A DNA stretch of 47,560 nucleotides from Deltaproteobacteria bacterium (GCA_019309485.1 JAFDGC010000034.1:1-47560), one strand, 5' to 3'; shown: positions 17,653-26,320, counted from the first letter of the stretch. Notes: a model not told the origin generated them from the sequence alone. Numbers and translations are program-made.

Positions 17653-19377
17653 GTGCCCAAGATTCGTATCCTTCCTGAAGTCGTTTCCAACAAGATCGCC
17701 GCCGGAGAGGTGGTGGAACGCCCCGCTTCGGTGGTGAAGGAGCTCGTGGAAAACGCCCTGGACGCGGGGAGCACCCGGGTCATCGTGGAAGTGGAACAAG
17801 GGGGGCGCCGCCTCATCCGGGTGTCCGACAACGGCTCCGGAATGACAAGGGACGACGCCATTCTGGCCCTGGAGCGGTACGCCACGAGCAAAATCGAAAC
17901 GGATAAGGATCTTTTTTCCATCAAGACCCTGGGCTTCCGCGGGGAAGCCCTCCCCAGTATCGCGGCTGTTTCCCGCCTCACCCTCGTCACCAACGAGGAT
18001 CCGAAGGAAGCCGCAACCGAAATCCGGGTCGAAGGGGGAAAGATTTTAAAGGTAAGTGCCGTGGGTGCGCCCCAGGGGACCCAGGTCACCGTAAGCGACC
18101 TGTTCTTCAATACGCCGGCGCGCCGGAAATTTTTAAAAAGCGTGTCCACCGAGATGGGGCACATCGTGGATACCGTGGACCGCATCGCCCTGGGATGGAC
18201 CGGCACGGCCTTTGAACTGTTCAGCAACGGCAGGACTCTCCGGCGTTTTTCCGCGGAGTCCCGGGAAGACCGGCGCGCCGTGGAAGTCCTGGGGCTCGAC
18301 GACCCCCGACATCTCAAAGCAGTCCGGTTTGTCACCGAAGACCTTGCTGTCGGCGGCTGGGTGGTGCCCCCGGTGGAAACCCGCACCACGAGTCGAGGCA
18401 TTTTCATTTATGTCAACGGCCGCTTTGTCCGGGACCGGATCCTTCAGCACGCACTGATGGAAGGGTTCCGGGAAAGGCTCGTGAAAGGGACGTTTCCCCT
18501 GGCAATCCTCAAGATCATCCTTCCGGAAGACCGGGTGGATGTGAACGTGCACCCCACCAAAAACGAGGTTCGGTTCCTCCGGGGGCAATGGGTTCATGAT
18601 CAGGTGGCCGCTGCCGTGGCAAAGGCCCTGGAGGCCCGCAGACCCTTTTCTTACCTCCCCAAGGCGGATGCGCACCCAAAATCGTTCATGTTCCGGGAAC
18701 CGCAGGCCCTGTTCAAACCGGAGCCGATGCAAGGGGCGCCGGAGACATTGTCAAAAACGGCGGCGTTTTCAACGGCGCAGGCACCCCTCTGGGACAATTC
18801 GGGAATCCGGTCTTTTTCGGTGATCGGACAATTCCGCCACACATATATCGTGTGCGAATCGGAGGAGGGGCTCATGCTCATCGATCAGCATGCGGCCCAT
18901 GAACGGATTTTATTCGAACAGATGCAGCACAGAAGCGGGTTGTCCGCCCAACGCCTCCTCGTCCCGGAAACCCTGGAGCTCGGGTTTCGGGAGTCCCGGA
19001 TTCTGGAAAAGTGGCTTCCCGCCCTCAATACCCTGGGAGTGGAAATCGAGCCCTTCGGGGAAAACGCCTATGTCATCAAAGCCGTTCCCGCCATTCTCGG
19101 CGGGAAGGCCGTGGAACCGCTGATCCGGGAAATGGTGGAAAAAGCGGCCGAAATCGGAGTCGCCGGATCCTTTAAAGAACCGGTGGAACATTGTTTGGCC
19201 GTGATCGCCTGCCACGCGGCGGTGCGGGGCGGGCAGGCCCTTTCCAGGGAAGCCATGGAGGAGATCATCGAAAAACTTTACGCCTGCCGCAACCCCGCCC
19301 ACTGTCCCCATGGCCGCCCCACCTTCATCCGGTGGACGGATGCCTCTCTGGAAAAGGCGTTTTTCCGGACCCTGTAG
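17653..19377 (+). CDS. mutL: DNA mismatch repair protein MutL
   Basis: This GHKL ATPase couples mismatch recognition to strand incision, 574 residues from a GTG start (MPKIRILPEVVSNKIAAGEV). N-terminal ATPase motifs are ENALDAGST, DNGSGM and GFRGEALPSIAAV. The C-terminal half has DQHAAHERILFEQ, matching the DQHA(X)2E(X)4E metal-binding motif of endonuclease-type MutL. CHAAVRGGQAL and CPHGRPT near the end are the other conserved metal-site elements. This is therefore the self-nicking type used where MutH is absent. The spacer before the GTG holds repeat copy C. Confidence 0.97.
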   Translation: MPKIRILPEVVSNKIAAGEVVERPASVVKELVENALDAGSTRVIVEVEQGGRRLIRVSDNGSGMTRDDAILALERYATSKIETDKDLFSIKTLGFRGEALPSIAAVSRLTLVTNEDPKEAATEIRVEGGKILKVSAVGAPQGTQVTVSDLFFNTPARRKFLKSVSTEMGHIVDTVDRIALGWTGTAFELFSNGRTLRRFSAESREDRRAVEVLGLDDPRHLKAVRFVTEDLAVGGWVVPPVETRTTSRGIFIYVNGRFVRDRILQHALMEGFRERLVKGTFPLAILKIILPEDRVDVNVHPTKNEVRFLRGQWVHDQVAAAVAKALEARRPFSYLPKADAHPKSFMFREPQALFKPEPMQGAPETLSKTAAFSTAQAPLWDNSGIRSFSVIGQFRHTYIVCESEEGLMLIDQHAAHERILFEQMQHRSGLSAQRLLVPETLELGFRESRILEKWLPALNTLGVEIEPFGENAYVIKAVPAILGGKAVEPLIREMVEKAAEIGVAGSFKEPVEHCLAVIACHAAVRGGQALSREAMEEIIEKLYACRNPAHCPHGRPTFIRWTDASLEKAFFRTL

Positions 19378-19471
19378 GTTTCTGCGCCATGCCGGGTGCG
19401 GTATCCGAGTGTACGGCGTTCAAGGCCGATCGGGAAAAAAGGGGAGCCGGATTCATGCGTTGTGAAAAAGA

Positions 19472-21160
19472 ATGAAAACGCTCCTGATCTATCCTTATTT
19501 TTTGGACCCGCGCCTCGACGAAAAAGACGTGGAGGTCGTTCCCCAGGGGTTGTACTATTTAGCCGCCGTCCTGCAGGCCGCCGGTGTGGAGACGGTGGTG
19601 GCGGATCTTCATGGCTTCCGGGGCCGGTCGGAGGCGGTCCGGGAGAGAATCGCGGCGATACAACCCGATGTTATCGGCATTTCCGTGCTGCACGCCAATC
19701 GTTGGGGCGCCGTCGACATCGCCCGGATCGCCAAGGCGGTACGCCCGGAAACACCCGTTGTTTTCGGTGGCGTGGGGGCCACGTTTCTTTGGGATCATTT
19801 TCTGCTCCGATTCCCGGAAATCGATTACGTGGTTTTGGGGGAGGGCGAGTATTCCTTTCTGGAGCTTGTCCGGGCGCTGGATGCCGGTGACGCGGGGGCG
19901 GTCCGCGGCATCCGGGGCCTTGCCTTCCGGGACGCCGGGCACCCGGTGCGGACAGGCCCGCGGGAGCCGATCCCGGATCTGGATGCCCTCCCGCATCCGG
20001 CACGCACGTTTACCTACAGCCACCTCCTGCTTTCCCGGGGCTGCCCGGGGCGGTGCACTTTCTGTGCCTCTCCCCGGTTCTGGCCCGGTCCGGTCCGCTC
20101 CCATTCGGCTGATTACTTCCTGGATGAACTGGAAATGCTTTCGGACCGAGGCGTGGGACACTTCTTTATCTCCGACGACACCTTCACCCTGGATCCGGCC
20201 AAGGTCATGGCCATCTGCCGGGGGATCATCGAACGGAACCTTTCCATCACGTGGCAGGCCATATCCCGGGTGGATCATGTGAGCGCAAAGCTGCTGTTTT
20301 GGATGCGCAAGGCCGGCTGCATCCAGATCAGCTACGGCGTGGAAAGCGGCTCCGCCGCCGTGCGCAGGCGCCTGGGAAAACCGTTGCAGCCGGAAAAGAT
20401 CCGCCGCGCGTTTGCCCTGACCACCCGGTTCGGCATCCTCTCCCGCGCCTATTTCATCTACGGATCTCCGGGGGAAACCTGGGACACCATCCAGGCCACG
20501 GTGGACTTGATGCTGCAGATCAAGCCTTTGGCCGCCATCTTCTACGTCTTGACCCTTTTTCCGGGGACCGCCCTGGCCGATGGGTTCCTTCGGAAGACGG
20601 GCAAATCGGACGACGTCTGGCTCGAGCGGAGGGAAGATATTCCGTACTGTGAAACCGATCCGGGGCTTTCCTGCGATCTAGTCGTTACGTTCGGCCGGAC
20701 GCTTCGCAAACGGTTTTACGAAATGCTCCCCGATGCAGTGGCCGCCATCCATCTGGATTCGAAAGCATCGCTTCGCCCCCTGCACGCGGATTTTCTCTCC
20801 CGTCTGGGGATGACCTTTCACCAGGGGGACTATTCCCGGGTGGACGCCATCCCGGACAAGGCGTCCATCGCGTACCGCCTTTACCGGCGGGCATTGGATC
20901 TTTATCCGGACTCCCGGGCCCTCCTGGGACTGGCCATGCTGCAGCAACAAGCGGGCGAGACCGGATCCGCGGAAAAGACCCTGAGGGACGGGATACGGGA
21001 ATTCCCGGAAGACATCCCCCTGGCGCTTTGCCTGGGGATCCATTTCATGAACCAGGGGCGATGGGATGAAGCGCTGGCCGTGCTGGGGCGTTTTGCCGAA
21101 AATCCGGAGATCCGCCCTTATCTGGACGAATGCCGCCGCCGATCCCCAAGGTCTCCTTAG
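19472..21160 (+). CDS. B12-binding-type radical SAM protein with C-terminal TPR-like repeats
   Basis: This 562-residue protein has three parts. Residues 1-140 form a Rossmann-like domain like the cobalamin-binding part of BchE-type enzymes (VVADLHGF, PDVIGISVLHANRW, PVVFGGVGAT, DYVVLGEGE), but the cobalamin-ligand DxHxxG motif was not found. Next is a radical SAM core with C191, C195 and C198 in SRGCPGRCTFC and ISYGVESGSAAV. The tail, from about residue 455, holds TPR-like helices (YRLYRRALDLYPDSRALLGL, then EKTLRDGIREFPEDIPLAL). The reaction cannot be assigned. It is alone on its strand and convergent with the PP-loop/ATP-grasp set. The ribosome site is weak. Confidence 0.88.
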   Translation: MKTLLIYPYFLDPRLDEKDVEVVPQGLYYLAAVLQAAGVETVVADLHGFRGRSEAVRERIAAIQPDVIGISVLHANRWGAVDIARIAKAVRPETPVVFGGVGATFLWDHFLLRFPEIDYVVLGEGEYSFLELVRALDAGDAGAVRGIRGLAFRDAGHPVRTGPREPIPDLDALPHPARTFTYSHLLLSRGCPGRCTFCASPRFWPGPVRSHSADYFLDELEMLSDRGVGHFFISDDTFTLDPAKVMAICRGIIERNLSITWQAISRVDHVSAKLLFWMRKAGCIQISYGVESGSAAVRRRLGKPLQPEKIRRAFALTTRFGILSRAYFIYGSPGETWDTIQATVDLMLQIKPLAAIFYVLTLFPGTALADGFLRKTGKSDDVWLERREDIPYCETDPGLSCDLVVTFGRTLRKRFYEMLPDAVAAIHLDSKASLRPLHADFLSRLGMTFHQGDYSRVDAIPDKASIAYRLYRRALDLYPDSRALLGLAMLQQQAGETGSAEKTLRDGIREFPEDIPLALCLGIHFMNQGRWDEALAVLGRFAENPEIRPYLDECRRRSPRSP

Positions 21161-21200
21161 GTTGCCTTGAACGAAACGGAAACGATCCCAAAACAGGCGC

Positions 21201-21243
21201 TTGCCTTACCGGGGAGGGCCGCCCTTCAGGGCGGCCGGGCTCC
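21201..21243 (+). repeat. Two-stem-loop interspersed repeat, copy D (right half only)
   Basis: Only the linker end TTGCCTTACCGGGGAG and the second hairpin are present. Here the hairpin is a perfect 8-bp stem, GGCCGCCC against GGGCGGCC with a TTCA loop (21217-21236). It lies between the convergent radical SAM and PP-loop genes, where it could terminate both. Confidence 0.75.
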
Positions 21244-21274
21244 GATCCGGAGGCGGTCCGGGCCGAAAAAGAGA

Positions 21275-22414
21275 TTACGCGGCGGTGGTGTCGTGTTCCA
21301 GCTTGTAAGCGATGGCGTCCACCAGGTCCGCGCGCCCGGCGGCGGCCAGCCAGGGGATCAGCTCCCGGTAAAAGGATTCCCGGTCCCGGATCCGGATGCT
21401 GAAACCCGAAAGATCTTCCGGAAAGACATCATCTTCCGCGAATGCCCGGGTTTTGTGCAAAACATTCAGGGCCGCCAGGGCCAGCATGGTCCGCACGCAC
21501 TTTTCGCACTTCCCGCAGTTCAGCCGATCCGGCACATTGGCCAGACAGACGCGCATGTTCTGGAAGGCCGTATCCCACTGGACCACCGTGCGGATTTTTT
21601 CCATCCGGGTAAGTTCCAGGTCCCGGTGGAGAATCCGCATATCCAAGCGGGAATAAAAGGGATCCAGCAAGGGATGGGACCCGCAGGGGTGCAGGTGGGC
21701 AATATCATAGGACGAGGCGATGTAGGAAAGGGACACCCGCTTCGAAAAGGCGTGGGAAACAGCGGCCAGGACCGCCCCGAAGAAACGGTTCAGCCACAGG
21801 TCCCGATCGTCGCACAGGTGCCGGATGTTCGTAAAAACGGGGATGAGGACCAAACGGGCTTCCCGTGCCACCGGTTCCAGCGCCTCCAGGGTCCGGTGAA
21901 AGACCGGGTATTTCATGCCTCGTCTGACCACCCCGCCGATGTCGAACCCGTGGAGCACGAATCCGTCTTTGACGGCCCCGGGATGATCCAAGGGATGGGT
22001 CCGCCGGTTGACCCGCAGGGCGGCCAGGGAATCGATGCCGCCTGAAAGAAAAAGGGCGGCCCGGCGGTTGGCCCTTTTATACACGGGTGACCGGCGGACC
22101 TTGGCTTCCACTGCCGGCGGGCGCCAGGCGTCGTTGGACCAGTGGGAAAGGACGGCCATGGCGGTCCGGAGGCCTTCCAGAAAAGAAGGACATATCCTCC
22201 GGTCCAGGGCGATCCGGCGTTCTTTGAAGTGCAGGGCCGGGACCGCGCATCCCACTAAAAAGGCATGGGGATCGGGATTCACGTCCGGTCCAAAATACGG
22301 CGGGGTTTCGATAAAGATTTCCCGGCGGGGCTGATCACAGTCTTCCCATAAAACAACGGCCGACACGCGGGTGCGATCCGCATTCTCGATCTTGTTAAAG
22401 TCGATGATTTTCAA
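21275..22414 (-). CDS. PP-loop ATP pyrophosphatase-like protein with C-terminal cysteine cluster
   Basis: This 379-residue protein has the adenylating PP-loop signature SGGIDSLAALR near residue 120, shared by asparagine synthetase, QueC and tRNA-thiolation enzymes. Toward the C-terminus NCGKCEKCVRTML gives a CxxCxxC site like the zinc site of QueC. The rest of the protein does not match QueC closely, and I know no function for this form. Translation begins at a TTG (MKIIDFNKIENA); no good ribosome site was seen. The gene follows the ATP-grasp gene by 21 bases on the same strand, so the two likely act together, the PP-loop enzyme activating a carboxylate or amide by adenylation. That role is inference. 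Confidence 0.8.
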   Translation of the reverse strand: MKIIDFNKIENADRTRVSAVVLWEDCDQPRREIFIETPPYFGPDVNPDPHAFLVGCAVPALHFKERRIALDRRICPSFLEGLRTAMAVLSHWSNDAWRPPAVEAKVRRSPVYKRANRRAALFLSGGIDSLAALRVNRRTHPLDHPGAVKDGFVLHGFDIGGVVRRGMKYPVFHRTLEALEPVAREARLVLIPVFTNIRHLCDDRDLWLNRFFGAVLAAVSHAFSKRVSLSYIASSYDIAHLHPCGSHPLLDPFYSRLDMRILHRDLELTRMEKIRTVVQWDTAFQNMRVCLANVPDRLNCGKCEKCVRTMLALAALNVLHKTRAFAEDDVFPEDLSGFSIRIRDRESFYRELIPWLAAAGRADLVDAIAYKLEHDTTAA

Positions 22415-22435
22415 GGAGAACGGCTTTCGAATCCC

Positions 22436-23347
22436 TCAAGGCGCATGGGTTTTGGAGTGGTTTCTTTTTCCGGCGGTTTCGTATCGCTGCCGTAAATAGC
22501 GGACCATTTCCCCGGCGATGTCGTGCCCGGTGGCCGCCTCCAGTCCCCGGAACCCGGGGGAATAGTTGACCTCCATCACAAAAGGGCGTTTTTGGGCGTC
22601 CACCAGAAGATCCACCCCGGCGATTTCCAGGCCGAGGCGTTTTGCCGATGTGATCGCCAGATCTAAAATTTCCGGGTTCAGTGTTACGGCCCGGCTTTTT
22701 TGAGACAGATGGAAATTTCCGCGAAAATCCCCTGGAACAGGGGTGAATTCAGCAACACCTGCGACCTTTTCTCCGATGACGACGACCCTGAGATCCTTCC
22801 GGCCTTCCGGGGGGATAAATTGTTGTACCAGAAGACCGGACCGGGGGTCGAGTCCTTTGCCTGCTTCCTGCAGTTGTGCGCCGGTTTTCACCAGCGTAAC
22901 GCCTTCGCCCTGGCGGCTGCTCACCGGCTTGATCACCACCGGGAAACCGCCGAGTTCAAAGGCGGCGAGGGAAAGGCCTTCCACGGCATTGACAAGGATC
23001 GTGTCCGGCACCGGAATCCCCTGGTCCTTCAGGAGTTGAAGACAGAGGAATTTATCCTTTGCCTTTCGGATCGCTTCCATGCCGTTGACCACCGGAATGC
23101 CCATGAGGCGGAAATGGCAGATCAATGAAAGACAGGCGTCTCCCAGGGTGGCGCCCTGGCGGGGCAGGATGATGTCCGGCGGCAACACCGCTTCTCCCAC
23201 AAGAATCATTTCTTCTTTCCGAAAGGCCGGCCACACGCGATACGGATGGATCAGGGTCGCGCGGTGTTTCTGTTCCCGGGCGGCCTGCATGAGGCGGAAG
23301 TTGGGGGGGTAGTCCTTGTCTCTTACCGTGATGATCCCGATGTTCAT
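22436..23347 (-). CDS. RimK-like ATP-grasp ligase
   Basis: This 303-residue ATP-grasp enzyme would form an amide or peptide bond through an acyl-phosphate. The fold elements are in order: NGMEAIRKAKDKFLCLQLL, the lysine-containing PVVIKPVSSRQGEGVTLV, the hinge LLVQQFIPPE, DLRVVVIGEKVAGV, and the Mg site GVDLLV followed by VMEVNYSPGF. These match the RimK/LysX/MptN group. The start at 23347 (MNIGIITVRDKD) has GGAG elements just upstream; a TTG four codons earlier is possible. It lies between the GNAT-fusion gene and the PP-loop gene on one strand. The amino substrate and acceptor are unknown. A role in ribosomal protein modification is unlikely given the neighbours. Confidence 0.88.
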   Translation of the reverse strand: MNIGIITVRDKDYPPNFRLMQAAREQKHRATLIHPYRVWPAFRKEEMILVGEAVLPPDIILPRQGATLGDACLSLICHFRLMGIPVVNGMEAIRKAKDKFLCLQLLKDQGIPVPDTILVNAVEGLSLAAFELGGFPVVIKPVSSRQGEGVTLVKTGAQLQEAGKGLDPRSGLLVQQFIPPEGRKDLRVVVIGEKVAGVAEFTPVPGDFRGNFHLSQKSRAVTLNPEILDLAITSAKRLGLEIAGVDLLVDAQKRPFVMEVNYSPGFRGLEAATGHDIAGEMVRYLRQRYETAGKRNHSKTHAP

Positions 23348-23482
23348 CTCCGTCTCCAATGAAGCGGATCCGGTTAACTTCCTGAGGAAATCAACCCGTT
23401 TTAATCGAGTTCACCCCAACGTTCAGGAAGCAAACGGACGGCAAAAATCCCCGGCCATGCGCGGCGAACCCAAAATGTCCAT

Positions 23483-25267
23483 TCATGAATCAAGCATCCA
23501 TTCGGGGACCCAGATTCCCACCTTCTTTTTCGCTTTTTCGCTGAAGAAGGTGCCCACTTTCCTGGTGCGGTTTCGAATGGCCATTTTCTGGGTGGCGATA
23601 TTGTCCTCTCCGATGATGGCGAAAAGTTCCTTCTTGCCGACCCGGGCGGTGAGACCTTCCAGGAGGCGGGTGCCGATCCCCAGGCCCCGGTATTCGGGGC
23701 GCACCGAAGTGTATCCCCGTTCCAGATACCCCGTCAAATCAAAGCCCGTCGCTTCACTCAGGCGTTTGATATATTCCTGCCTGGGGTGTTTCAGGGAGGA
23801 GTTTCCCACGATGACCCCTTCTTCTTCGGCATACCCGATTAAAAAGGCGCGTTCCAGATTGTATCGCACCCACCGGGTATCCACGGATCCACCGGCTTCC
23901 ACCATCTTGCAGATGATATCCAGATACCCGGGCGGCAACGCGTCGGGCGGGACAAAATGATAGGCGATCCCTTCGCCGATGGTATAGACGGTTCCGTCAG
24001 CTCTTACCCGCCATCGCTCGATCGTTTTCTTCCCGTACCGAATCAGATAGAGCAACAAGAAGACCGGATCCGCCAGATACCGCCAAAAGGGGGTTCCATG
24101 CATGGGAGCGATCGCCTCGTAGGGATCGGGAAGGGCGGGGAAAGGGTCGCTGAAGAAAATGTTTTTAGGAGAACAGGGGCTCCAGGAATGGACCAGGTTG
24201 GGATTGGCGGCGGCGAAATTCACCAGCGGATCCGATGCATCTTCCGGACTGGGTATCTTCAGGTGATTCCAAATCCCCGCCCCGGAGGCATGAAAAAGGG
24301 TTTTACCCGTTTCTTTGGGGCGGTCTTTCAAGGGGTGCCACAGGATCAACCGCACGCCCTTTTCAAAATAATCCGAAAATATATCGGGAGGATATGTTGC
24401 TGTCAGGGGCAGGCGAAGGGTCAACCCCGGAAAGGAAAACGCCTCGATCGGATGCAATTGATGCAAGGCCTTGGAATCGGCTTCGGATAAAAGCCCCCCC
24501 TGAACATTTTCGGGTCTTTTGTCTTTTCGGTGGAGGCCTTTTTCGATCCAGGCCCCGGAAAAGCCCTTTAAATCCAGGACCGGATGGGGAGCAGCGTATT
24601 TAAAAAAAGGAAACAGGGTCAAATCGGGCAGGGCCTGCGGGGCGCTGACCGCCGTGCCGTCAAGGCCGGGGACGCGTCCGGGCAAGCCGGGCAGGTCTTT
24701 CATCCCGATGACGCCGCCTTCGGCTTCCGGGAATCCGTCAACACCGGGTCCGCAGACGATGTGCATGGGAGGCGCCGCGGAAACCAAACCCGCCTGCCGG
24801 CGCATTTCCCACGCTGCTAGCAGCTGCGCGGCGGAATCGGCGGCGAAAAGAACCAGATGGGCTTTTGCGCCAGTGATCCGCCGGGAAAAGCGTTTGTGAA
24901 GATGCTTCGAAACGCTTGTTTTTCCCCTTCGGTTCGAGACGGTTTTCTTTAGGGCCCTAGCGGCGGCGATGAATGCCTCGGGACGATAAAACGCCTGGGA
25001 CTGCATTGTTTTCCAGACTTCCGAAGGCAGAAAAGCGCCGGTCTTCTGTGGTTTTTTGGAAACATCGCCGCCGGTTTCGATTCGGGGTGGCGGGGTTGGA
25101 AAATCGTCGAGGTTGGCGTCGTAAAAGGTGATCTGATTCACGTCGCTGGAAAAACATCCCGCCAGATACAGGGCCAGCCAGGAAGGCGCCGAAGGACTCG
25201 AAGGCGGGGGTTGAACAATGAGAATGCGAAATAAGCGGGGCTGCGGCATGGTTGCATCGTCCGTCAT
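23483..25267 (-). CDS. B12-binding/radical-SAM-like domain without Fe-S cysteines fused to GNAT acetyltransferase
   Basis: This is an unusual 594-residue protein. The N-terminus (LFRILIVQPPPSSPSAPSWL and VLFAADSAAQLLAAW) reads like the Rossmann domain that precedes radical SAM cores. LTLFPFFKYAAPHPVLDLKG then matches the usual linker into the core. The CxxxCxxC cluster expected next is absent; only scattered single cysteines occur. The last 150 residues are a GNAT domain with the acetyl-CoA loop YRGLGIGTRLLEGL. The start at 25267 (MTDDATMPQPRL) is uncertain. It has no ribosome site, and the open frame continues upstream through IS-like sequence. It is the first gene of a set with the ATP-grasp and PP-loop genes. 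The function is unknown. Confidence 0.75.
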   Translation of the reverse strand: MTDDATMPQPRLFRILIVQPPPSSPSAPSWLALYLAGCFSSDVNQITFYDANLDDFPTPPPRIETGGDVSKKPQKTGAFLPSEVWKTMQSQAFYRPEAFIAAARALKKTVSNRRGKTSVSKHLHKRFSRRITGAKAHLVLFAADSAAQLLAAWEMRRQAGLVSAAPPMHIVCGPGVDGFPEAEGGVIGMKDLPGLPGRVPGLDGTAVSAPQALPDLTLFPFFKYAAPHPVLDLKGFSGAWIEKGLHRKDKRPENVQGGLLSEADSKALHQLHPIEAFSFPGLTLRLPLTATYPPDIFSDYFEKGVRLILWHPLKDRPKETGKTLFHASGAGIWNHLKIPSPEDASDPLVNFAAANPNLVHSWSPCSPKNIFFSDPFPALPDPYEAIAPMHGTPFWRYLADPVFLLLYLIRYGKKTIERWRVRADGTVYTIGEGIAYHFVPPDALPPGYLDIICKMVEAGGSVDTRWVRYNLERAFLIGYAEEEGVIVGNSSLKHPRQEYIKRLSEATGFDLTGYLERGYTSVRPEYRGLGIGTRLLEGLTARVGKKELFAIIGEDNIATQKMAIRNRTRKVGTFFSEKAKKKVGIWVPEWMLDS

Positions 25268-25310
25268 CAAGGAGGAGTGGATGTGAAGCGGAAAATAAGA
25301 AAAAGTCATG
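25254..25310 (-). mobile_element. Short transposase-like remnant, left copy
   Basis: About 55 bp here match 36790-36845 at roughly four bases in five, in the same orientation. Read on the minus strand both encode a similar peptide (LHIHSSLMTDDA here, LCIHALLMTDNGA there), reminiscent of the HxH region of IS91-like Y2 transposases. It overlaps the presumed start of the GNAT-fusion gene. Confidence 0.4.
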
Positions 25311-25340
25311 CGGTTGTCAATCGGCAACCCCCTTGGGTGA

Positions 25341-25595
25341 TCCGGGCCGCCCTGGCGCTCCATTCGGCAGTTATTCGGCCCCGGCATCGAGCAGTCCTGC
25401 AAAATTGTCTGCCTGGACGATCCCCTGGCCGCCGGCAACCTTGCCGGCAGTTCCATCGGGGTCGAAGAACCCCTGTTCAAGCGCCTGCGGCAGGGTGCCC
25501 GGCGCCTGGGCTTTGCCGGGGCCCACCGGAGGTGGGGAAAGTACATTTACGGCAATGCCGGTGACAGGGCCCGGATCGTTCATCTGGGCATATGA
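25341..25595 (+). pseudogene. 5'-truncated gene fragment of unknown family
   Basis: An open stretch without any start codon reads as plausible protein: CKIVCLDDPLAAGNLAGSSI, then GVEEPLFKRLRQGARRLGF, then GGAG-free coding to RWGKYIYGNAGDRARIVHLG and a TGA at 25593. It begins just after an in-frame stop and overlaps the end of the convergent wtpC by 16 bases. The composition looks like real coding sequence. I do not recognise the family. It is most likely the 3' end of a neighbour gene that came with the wtp cassette. The 312-base gap between the GNAT-fusion gene and wtpC holds only this and the transposase-like remnant. Confidence 0.45.
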
Positions 25596-26320
25596 GGGCC
25601 CGGGGTTTCAGTTGGTGCTGCATTTCCGAGAAAACGGGCGACGAATTCCGTGGCCGGCCGCGAGAAAACCCGGTCAACGGTTCCGGACTGCTCGATCAGA
25701 CCGTTGTTGAGGACCGCCATCCGGCTGCCCAGTTCCAGGACCTCCGAAAAATCGTGGGTCACCATCAGGATGGTCATGCCGAATTCGGTGTGGATTTGCT
25801 TCAGCAGGTTGCGGATATCCTGCCGGAAGTTGGGATCCAGGGCCGACAGGGGCTCGTCCAGCAACATCACCGCAGGCTTTACCGCCAGGGCCCGGGCCAC
25901 GGCCGTGCGCTGTTTTTCACCGCCGCTGAGGCGACTGACCTGGCGGTGGACCAGTTTATCAAGTCCCAGCCGCTGAACCAGTCCTTCGACCCAGGAGGCT
26001 TCCTTTTGCTTTTCCATCCTGGTGTAGCGCAGGCCGAAGCGGATGTTTTCCATCACCGAAAGGTGGGGGAAAAGGGCGTAATCCTGGTAAACGATGCCGA
26101 TACCCCGTTTTTCAGGCGGCAAGGCGGTAATGTCCTGGCCGTCGGCCAGGATCCGGCCGCCTGTTACGGGCAAAAGCCCGGCCACGGCTTCCAGCAGCAC
26201 GGTCTTGCCGGCCCCGGTGGGCCCCAGGAGGATGAAAAACTCTCCCCGGCCGATATCCAGGTCAATCCGGCGCAGGCTGAAACTTCCAAGGTCGACTTCC
26301 AGGTTTTCGATCCTGATCAT
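25580..26320 (-). CDS. wtpC: Tungstate/molybdate-type ABC transporter ATP-binding protein
   Basis: This is the cytoplasmic ATPase of the oxyanion importer, 246 residues. The ATG at 26320 overlaps the permease stop as ATGA, showing coupled translation. Walker A is GPTGAGKT near residue 34, the Q-loop VYQDYALFPHLSV, the signature LSGGEKQRTAVARAL, Walker B VMLLDEPLSALD and the switch histidine in MVTHDFSEVL. There is no long C-terminal molybdate-binding extension of the ModC type, which fits the shorter WtpC form. The specificity is inferred from the binding protein. Confidence 0.9.
   Translation of the reverse strand: MIRIENLEVDLGSFSLRRIDLDIGRGEFFILLGPTGAGKTVLLEAVAGLLPVTGGRILADGQDITALPPEKRGIGIVYQDYALFPHLSVMENIRFGLRYTRMEKQKEASWVEGLVQRLGLDKLVHRQVSRLSGGEKQRTAVARALAVKPAVMLLDEPLSALDPNFRQDIRNLLKQIHTEFGMTILMVTHDFSEVLELGSRMAVLNNGLIEQSGTVDRVFSRPATEFVARFLGNAAPTETPGPHMPR

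Noticed and set aside
21275-22414. Assignment of the PP-loop protein as QueC (queuosine precursor synthesis)
   Set aside because: The SGGxDS loop and CxxCxxC are shared, but the length (379 against about 220-240 residues), the remaining sequence and the neighbours do not fit QueC.
25371-25583. Minus-strand 70-residue frame upstream of the GNAT-fusion gene
   Set aside because: It lies opposite the better plus-strand gene fragment and has a low-complexity, G/P/A-rich translation without motifs.
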